DNA from: Paracoccaceae bacterium
Lineage (GTDB): Bacteria > Pseudomonadota > Alphaproteobacteria > Rhodobacterales > Rhodobacteraceae
Assembly (NCBI GenBank): GCA_029243395.1
Contig: JAQWSE010000010.1
Span: forward strand, 1-64,000
DNA length: 64,000 bases
Reading direction: 5' to 3'
In this document: positions 58,828 to 64,000 of the stretch, piece by piece
Layout of the letters: every line of letters begins with the position of its first letter
Position numbering within the stretch: the stretch's first letter is position 1
Notes under the pieces: generated by a model
What the model was told of the DNA's origin: nothing
The model's input: only the letters and a program-made list of their open reading frames with translations
Databases searched by the model: none
Made by a program: the position numbers and the translations under genes

Positions 58828-59901
58828 CTACTCAAAGTTCCTTAAATTGCCCATATAGGAGTCTTGTTTTTCATTTACCACTTGGCCTATTTCAAAGAAC
58901 GGTTCATCCAATTCACTAAAGTAATTCTTAACAGAATTTAGGTTTTGACCAGAGACAACAGCTATCATTCCGATCCCACAGTTAAGAGTTCTCAGGGCTT
59001 CTTCTTGGGTCATTTTTGAGTGGGCAACAAACCATGCTATGATGTCAGGTATCTTCCAAGTGGTTAAGTCAATTTCAAATGAGCAACTTTTTGGCAAAAT
59101 TCTGGGTAAATTCTCTGTTATGCCTCCACCTGTTATATGGGAAAGGCCACTGATAAGACCTCTTGCTATTAGAGGTCCCAAAAGTTTTTGGTATATTCTT
59201 GTAGGTTCAAGCAAAGTATCGCCTATGGACTTGGTTGAATCAACAGGACAATCAGAGTCCCAGCTTAGACCTTCTTCATAAACAATTTTTCTGAGGAGCG
59301 AATAACCATTAGAATGAAATCCTGAAGATGGAATACCTATTAGGGTATCTCCAGGGCTAATATTTTGAGGTAGTTCATTCCCTCGTTCCATGGCTCCAAC
59401 AGCGAATCCTGACAAATCAAAGTCTTTTCCCTTATACAAATCTGGCATTTCAGCTGTTTCTCCGCCTACTAAAGCACAACAGGCTTGTTTGCATCCGTCT
59501 ATTATGCCATTCAAGACTTTAACAGCATTCTCGGCATTTAATCGACCCATAGCATAATAATCCAAGAAAAATAATGGCCGGGCGCCCTCACATATGAGAT
59601 CATTTACACACATAGCTACAAGATCCACGCCTATTGTTTCAGTTTTTCCTGTATCGATAGCAATCTTCAATTTTGTTCCAACCCCGTCAGTAGCTGAAAT
59701 AAGAATAGGATCTAAAAAACCTGCAGTCTTTAAATCAAACGAAGCGCCAAAACTTCCCAAACTTCGTACTACGCCAGGAATATTAGTTTTTTGAACTTCG
59801 GGCTTTATCAAGGAAACAAATCTATTTCCTTCATCTATATCTACCCCAGATTCTTTGTACCGTGATGATTTTTTTAGGGGGACTGGTGTAATTTTACCCA
59901 T
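58828..59901 (-). CDS. purM: Phosphoribosylformylglycinamidine cyclo-ligase (AIR synthetase)
   Basis: It closes the imidazole ring to form AIR, the fifth step of purine synthesis. It has 357 residues. The N-terminal SRYKESGVDIDEGNRF is near 12, the metal/ATP loop DGVGTKLKIA near 71, GGETAEMPDLY near 145, and GIPSSGFHSNGYSL near 191. It heads the purM-purN operon on the minus strand; a tRNA lies 165 bp upstream on the other strand. Confidence 0.97.
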   Translation of the reverse strand: MGKITPVPLKKSSRYKESGVDIDEGNRFVSLIKPEVQKTNIPGVVRSLGSFGASFDLKTAGFLDPILISATDGVGTKLKIAIDTGKTETIGVDLVAMCVNDLICEGARPLFFLDYYAMGRLNAENAVKVLNGIIDGCKQACCALVGGETAEMPDLYKGKDFDLSGFAVGAMERGNELPQNISPGDTLIGIPSSGFHSNGYSLLRKIVYEEGLSWDSDCPVDSTKSIGDTLLEPTRIYQKLLGPLIARGLISGLSHITGGGITENLPRILPKSCSFEIDLTTWKIPDIIAWFVAHSKMTQEEALRTLNCGIGMIAVVSGQNLNSVKNYFSELDEPFFEIGQVVNEKQDSYMGNLRNFE

Positions 59902-60066
59902 GCTTTTATCTGATTCATTATTGATTAAGATTTTATTATAAAGCTTCGATATGTTCAGGGATAGTTTTATTAAAACTTTTTTATTTAGAATTTGCAGAGT
60001 TAATAGCTTTAAGTTATATGAGAAGTTCTAGATCCAGTCTGAGAAAAATTATTGGATTATAACTGG

Positions 60067-60143
60067 GGGCGAGTAGCTCAGTTGGTTAGAGCAGAGCGCT
60101 CATAACGCTTTGGTCGCAGGTTCGAGTCCTGCCTCGCCTACCA
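60067..60143 (+). tRNA. tRNA with CAT anticodon (elongator Met or Ile2)
   Basis: A full cloverleaf: acceptor GGGCGAG/CTCGCCT with a G-U first pair, T8-A9, discriminator A60140 and encoded CCA. The anticodon stem is GAGCG/CGCTT around loop CTCATAA. It is not the initiator, since the first acceptor pair is not a C-A mismatch. The variable region and T-stem (TTGGTCGCAGG) resemble tRNA-Ile2, whose CAU is modified by TilS. Elongator Met is the default annotation, and I cannot choose between them from sequence. Confidence 0.9.
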
Positions 60144-60184
60144 AACTTATTTAATAATATCAATAGGTTAAGAGATTTTAGGGG

Positions 60185-60261
60185 TAGGAAATCCTATTTT
60201 GGATTCCAAACTTTTGGAATTTGGAAAAAAGTAGCTCTAAAATGCCGATGTGGTCGCAGGT
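60185..60261 (+). repeat. Small palindromes and an 11-bp tRNA-derived repeat
   Basis: Between the tRNA and the giant gene lie TAGGA-AA-TCCTA (60185-60196), ATTCCAAA-CT-TTTGGAAT (60203-60220), and TGGTCGCAGGT at 60251-60261. The last is an exact copy of tRNA bases 60111-60121. The loops are too short for real hairpins, so they are better read as DNA-level palindromes. The 285-bp stretch shows no other feature and no coding frame of note. Confidence 0.55.
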
Positions 60262-60428
60262 AAATAAGGATTGATATTACTTCGTATGAGATGAAGAATA
60301 CCACAAAGGTTTTATCAAGGAATGTAGTTGATAAATTAACATAATTGTCCAAAGTTGAGGTTTTCATGTTTCAAGTGAATAATATTTAAGTTTAACTAGA
60401 GGATCTTTCGGTAGAGGAAAACTGGTAA

Positions 60429-63400
60429 ATGACTAAACCTATTTCATTGAGCTCTTCAAGTTTTTATGAAGGTCAAATCGGAAGTAAGATTGGAACACTT
60501 TCCTGTGGTGGGTTAAGTGGTACTTATGAAATTACAGATCAAAAATGGAAGCACAATGGCAGTCCAATTGGTTTCATTATTAAAGGAAACGATCTCTACT
60601 TTGCTGATGGTTGGATGTTTGATTACGAAGGGGGTTTCGTTCAAAAAGGTGATTATTTTGGCACGTGGTGGGCATTAGGTAATTCACTAAATATTAAATT
60701 CACTTCAAACAGCGGTACTGTTGTTCAAAATGACATCAAGATTTCTATAACGGACGTTAATGAAAAGGTTACCGCAACTCCTTATAAAGTCTATAAGGAT
60801 GTTTACGGGGCTACAATTGCCGATCTATCCGCAGATTGGAATTTTTTCTCCCAGATAACTATGGGTTACAATAATTCTCATACGTTTTTCGAAATCGACC
60901 AGTCTGGGAAGAAACTTAAATTAAAAGATACATTTTACTTCAACGGCACCTCGGTAAAAGATAGCGCAGGTAATTCGACGGCAATCACTAATTTGGGTGA
61001 AATTAAGTTAAATGTCCTTGGCGGCCAAACAACACCAGGTAACGATTCCAATCACGGCGATACAATCATTAGCGTCAATGACTTGGCTACCAAATTTTTT
61101 AATAGTGGGAATGTTGATGAAAAAGCTAACAAACCGGTCATTTCTATTGACAACACTGAAATCCTGGAATCGATTTCAGGTGTTAAGATTGGAACTTTAT
61201 TTGCTGGAGATAAAACAGGGGTTTTTGCTCTTCAAAACCCCAATAATGCTCTTACCATTATTAACGATGAACTTTATTTGTCTGATGGCTATCTTCTCGA
61301 CTATGAATCCGGCAAAGTTCTGAACAATACTACTGGATCATGGGTTGATACCAGTTGGAACAAAAATATTACCATCAATTTTACCTCTAATACATTCAAG
61401 GGTGATACCGTAAAGAGTGTTAAGCATCTCATTGATAATGCAACTGAGCCTGTTACCAGTACGATTAAGTTAAGCACGTCGTTCATGATGGAGGGTCAAT
61501 CCGGAGCAAAGATCGGAACATTATCATGCGGTAATTTATCTGGGACCTTTTCGCTAGATGCTGATTACTTCAAGATTAAGGGCAATGATCTCTATCTAAG
61601 AGAAGGCTATATGTTCGATCATGAATCCAATGCAGTGATTGCAGACGCCAGAGGCTGGTCGTGGACATGGGGTTGGTCAAATAATAATTTGTCTATCAAG
61701 TTTACCGCTGATGATGGAACAATCATTCAAAATGCTATTACCATTGGAATTACCAATGCTACTGAAACAGTAACCGTTACCCCCCAGACTGTTTATACCA
61801 ATGTCTATGGAGCTACGATTGGTACAGTAAGTGCTGACTGGAATATTTTTACTCACCCCATCATGGGTTGGAAGTACCAGGGACATGATTATTTTGAATT
61901 ATCCGAAGAGTTTGATCAAACTTTTGCGGTCGGAAACACAACTGGCCTGAGTAAATCACCCGACTGGGGTTCATGGGTCAAGGCTGAAATTGTTAATAAT
62001 TATGGGTCTAAACTTCAATATAAACAACTTAAGGAAGATGGTACGCTAGGAGATGCGCAAACCATATGGGCACAAACATGGACCTATTGGTTTGAAGACA
62101 CTGACGTTTACCGCATCGAAGATACGTCTGGGAATTTCATTAGTGAGATTTATGGAGGCGGTGGCCGATATGTTATAGACGCGGATCGAAAAATTCACAA
62201 ATACGATAACTGCGGAAAAGAACTCAAACTTAAAGATGAGTATTATTTTGATGGTACCTCTATTAAGGATAAAGATGGTAATTCCAAGGCTATTGCTGAT
62301 TTAGGTGATATTCGAATTAATGTTCGAGGTGGCCAGGCAGCCCCATCTGTTGATTCAAACCGAGGTGATACCGTTATTACCGTTTCCACCCTAGCATCCA
62401 GTTTCTTCAATAGTGGCAATACCTCAGCTGGAAGTAATAGACCCGGCATCACAATTAGTGACTCTGCTATTTTTGAAGGATTACCAGGAGCAACCATAGG
62501 AACTCTTTCGGCAGGGGATAAAGAAGGAACATTTTCACTTACCAATTCAGAGAATTATCTAATCATAAGCGGTAATGACTTAAAATTAGCCGATGGGGTG
62601 GCTCTTGATTACGAAAGTAGTAAGCTTTTCGATAGTCGGTCTGGTTCTTGGCAGTCATCTACCTGGAGTCCCAGCATAAGTATAACTTTAACGGAAAGTA
62701 ATGGGGCAAAAACAACCTCTGTAATCAAGACGACAATTGTTGATCTAAATGAAAAAATCAATGTCACCCCTGTTAACCTAACCCTCAATAAATTTGGAGC
62801 TATTGTTGCTCAATTGTCCACAAACTCTGTTCAACTTAAAGACATAGTATTGGGATACACAAACAGTAATGACTATTTTGAAATTGCTAACAATCAACTG
62901 AAATTAAAAAATGCCTACAGTTATGATGGATCAGTGATTAAAGATAGTTCAGGGAATTCTTTTGATATCAAGCAAATTCCTCATGTTAAGTTGGCAGTAA
63001 GCGGGGGAGCTACCACCCTGGAGAGCACGCCCTCTACATCTCAACAGACTTTCACGACCAGCATTTTTGATTTGAATGAGAGCTTGACCATTAATCCCAA
63101 AGCATTCTTCAGCAATGACTACGGAGAGGCTATTGCTTCGGTTACGAGCAATTCACTTAATTACTTTAGCGATGTAAATCTTTCCACTGACACCATTTTT
63201 GAGTATACGAATGGAGAGCTAAAACTCAAAAGTAATTATGCGTTTGATGGAAAAAGACTAATAGGACCAAATAATAAGGAATACAGTCTTAATCACTTAG
63301 AAACTTTGGTTCTAGTCCCAGTAGGAACCCAGGTCACATCTAACGCAAGTAACAGCAATATTCCTTCAATCAGTAAACAAATAACCGCCTCAGACCTTAA

Positions 63401-64000
63401 AACCTATTATTTTACTGATCATAATAGCTTAGAAGCTATCACTAATAACTTCACCACCATACTTGGAGACGGGCACAAAGATAACCGGATTGATGTTGTG
63501 GTACTTGGCGACGGATATACCGCTAATGAGTTAAAATATACTCAACCTCAGCACCTCTATAACCTAACATCGGAATTATTTTTTTCTAATGAACTTCAAC
63601 CTTTTAAAGCCTATAAAAACTATTTTAACTTTCACTTGATCAAGGTCGTTTCCAATCAAAGTGGTGTCGATGTTCAAAAAGATAATCTTTATGTAGATAC
63701 TGCCTTAAATATGTCTCGTCACGCAGTGGGGATATGGGATACACCGACAGATGGAGGGACAGCGGCTGTAAAAGCTTTTAACGAAGGGTTAGTTGGTTCT
63801 GGATATACTAATGACCAAGTTGACCAAGTTTTGTTCTTACTAAATACCCCAATCACTGGAGGCATAGCAGGATTACTTGGCGGTTCTATTGGAAAGGGTA
63901 CCGTTACACAAAGTGGTTACCCAGGAATGGGGGGTACACTGGCTCATGAATTTGGACATTCAATTGGCGGTTTGGGTGATGAATATATCTGGAAAGAGTA
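60429..64000 (+). CDS. Giant repeat protein with cadherin-like domains and M64-type metallopeptidase, 3' end outside window
   Basis: ATG 60429 (AGAGGA about 10 bp upstream) opens 1190 codons with no stop before the window end. There is no signal peptide. Four cadherin-like A units (about residues 12-114, 244-340, 352-450, 682-780) share IGTLSxG, GNDLYLxDG and DYES. Each is followed by a Trp-rich loop, and most end in a DxNExxTxTP-type linker. B units (about 118-230, 452-670, 781-875, 890-980) share YGAxIAxLS, FEI, LKLKD and DGTSxKDxxGNS. The M64 (IgA-peptidase family) domain begins with RIDVVVLGDGYTANE (near 1020) and carries HEFGHSIGGLGDEY at 1173-1186, with both zinc His and the catalytic Glu. 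Presumably an adhesin-like exoprotease exported by type I secretion (inference). Confidence 0.85.
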   Translation, partial: MTKPISLSSSSFYEGQIGSKIGTLSCGGLSGTYEITDQKWKHNGSPIGFIIKGNDLYFADGWMFDYEGGFVQKGDYFGTWWALGNSLNIKFTSNSGTVVQNDIKISITDVNEKVTATPYKVYKDVYGATIADLSADWNFFSQITMGYNNSHTFFEIDQSGKKLKLKDTFYFNGTSVKDSAGNSTAITNLGEIKLNVLGGQTTPGNDSNHGDTIISVNDLATKFFNSGNVDEKANKPVISIDNTEILESISGVKIGTLFAGDKTGVFALQNPNNALTIINDELYLSDGYLLDYESGKVLNNTTGSWVDTSWNKNITINFTSNTFKGDTVKSVKHLIDNATEPVTSTIKLSTSFMMEGQSGAKIGTLSCGNLSGTFSLDADYFKIKGNDLYLREGYMFDHESNAVIADARGWSWTWGWSNNNLSIKFTADDGTIIQNAITIGITNATETVTVTPQTVYTNVYGATIGTVSADWNIFTHPIMGWKYQGHDYFELSEEFDQTFAVGNTTGLSKSPDWGSWVKAEIVNNYGSKLQYKQLKEDGTLGDAQTIWAQTWTYWFEDTDVYRIEDTSGNFISEIYGGGGRYVIDADRKIHKYDNCGKELKLKDEYYFDGTSIKDKDGNSKAIADLGDIRINVRGGQAAPSVDSNRGDTVITVSTLASSFFNSGNTSAGSNRPGITISDSAIFEGLPGATIGTLSAGDKEGTFSLTNSENYLIISGNDLKLADGVALDYESSKLFDSRSGSWQSSTWSPSISITLTESNGAKTTSVIKTTIVDLNEKINVTPVNLTLNKFGAIVAQLSTNSVQLKDIVLGYTNSNDYFEIANNQLKLKNAYSYDGSVIKDSSGNSFDIKQIPHVKLAVSGGATTLESTPSTSQQTFTTSIFDLNESLTINPKAFFSNDYGEAIASVTSNSLNYFSDVNLSTDTIFEYTNGELKLKSNYAFDGKRLIGPNNKEYSLNHLETLVLVPVGTQVTSNASNSNIPSISKQITASDLKTYYFTDHNSLEAITNNFTTILGDGHKDNRIDVVVLGDGYTANELKYTQPQHLYNLTSELFFSNELQPFKAYKNYFNFHLIKVVSNQSGVDVQKDNLYVDTALNMSRHAVGIWDTPTDGGTAAVKAFNEGLVGSGYTNDQVDQVLFLLNTPITGGIAGLLGGSIGKGTVTQSGYPGMGGTLAHEFGHSIGGLGDEYIWKE

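Noticed and set aside
60067-60143. Initiator tRNA-fMet
   Set aside because: The first acceptor pair is G-U, not the unpaired C-A of initiators.
60185-60220. Palindromes after the tRNA as its terminator
   Set aside because: Loops of 2 nt cannot fold as RNA hairpins of that form and no T-tract follows the 8-bp palindrome.
61012-61323. A 103-codon plus-strand frame within the giant gene
   Set aside because: It is an alternate frame of the 60429 gene, whose own frame carries the repeats without interruption.

Overview
The window looks like chromosome from a low-GC, probably free-living alphaproteobacterium. The lineage is inferred from conserved gene neighbourhoods: a 14-gene nuoA-N operon followed by birA and RNase J; rodZ-ispG-prfA-prmC-DUF4167; lptF-lptG-lptD-surA-rsmA; tatABC beside serS-surE-pcm-nlpD; and a stand-alone sdhE. 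The MttB-family methyltransferase, class III CoA-transferase, HMG-CoA lyase and saccharopine-type lysine catabolism suggest a heterotroph, perhaps a marine one. I did not assign a genus.

Layout. 1-6.7 kb: the edge of a DUF2306-like membrane protein, guaA, an MttB-like methyltransferase, tpiA, a sufT/A-type carrier pair and tgt. 6.8-15.6 kb: lon, tRNA-Val, a catabolic group (HMG-CoA lyase, CoA-transferase, cysteine hydrolase, and the stump of an aldehyde dehydrogenase that has lost its catalytic half), tRNA-Asp and a LYS1/LYS9-like gene pair. 15.7-32.5 kb: the complete respiratory complex I operon running into birA and rnj. 32.5-41.2 kb: a RhlE-like helicase, ferredoxin-NADP reductase, release factor 3, an atypical SDR, an orphan ABC ATPase, tatABC and a DUF815 ATPase. 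41.2-45.1 kb (minus strand): nlpD-like, pcm, surE, serS. 45.5-51.1 kb: sdhE, rodZ, ispG, prfA, prmC, DUF4167. 51.1-57.5 kb (minus strand): rsmA, surA-like, lptD, lptG, lptF. 57.8-60.1 kb: ndk, purN, purM and a CAT-anticodon tRNA.

The last 3.6 kb is the least ordinary part. A single open frame from 60429 runs off the window end (1190 codons, no stop). It encodes at least eight cadherin-like repeats of two alternating kinds, followed by an M64-type metallopeptidase domain with HEFGH at residues 1173-1177. There is no N-terminal signal peptide, so secretion through a C-terminal type I signal outside the window is the likeliest route (inference). One repeat carries a roughly 97-residue insertion at a precise point. 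Eleven bases of the upstream tRNA recur 140 bp downstream, between the tRNA and this gene.

Elsewhere the genome looks compact: genes overlap by 1-14 bp and spacers are short. Single genes are absent from otherwise conserved blocks (coaX between birA and rnj, hisS between ispG and prfA, pdxA between surA and rsmA). I saw no CRISPR array, insertion sequence, prophage or rRNA operon.
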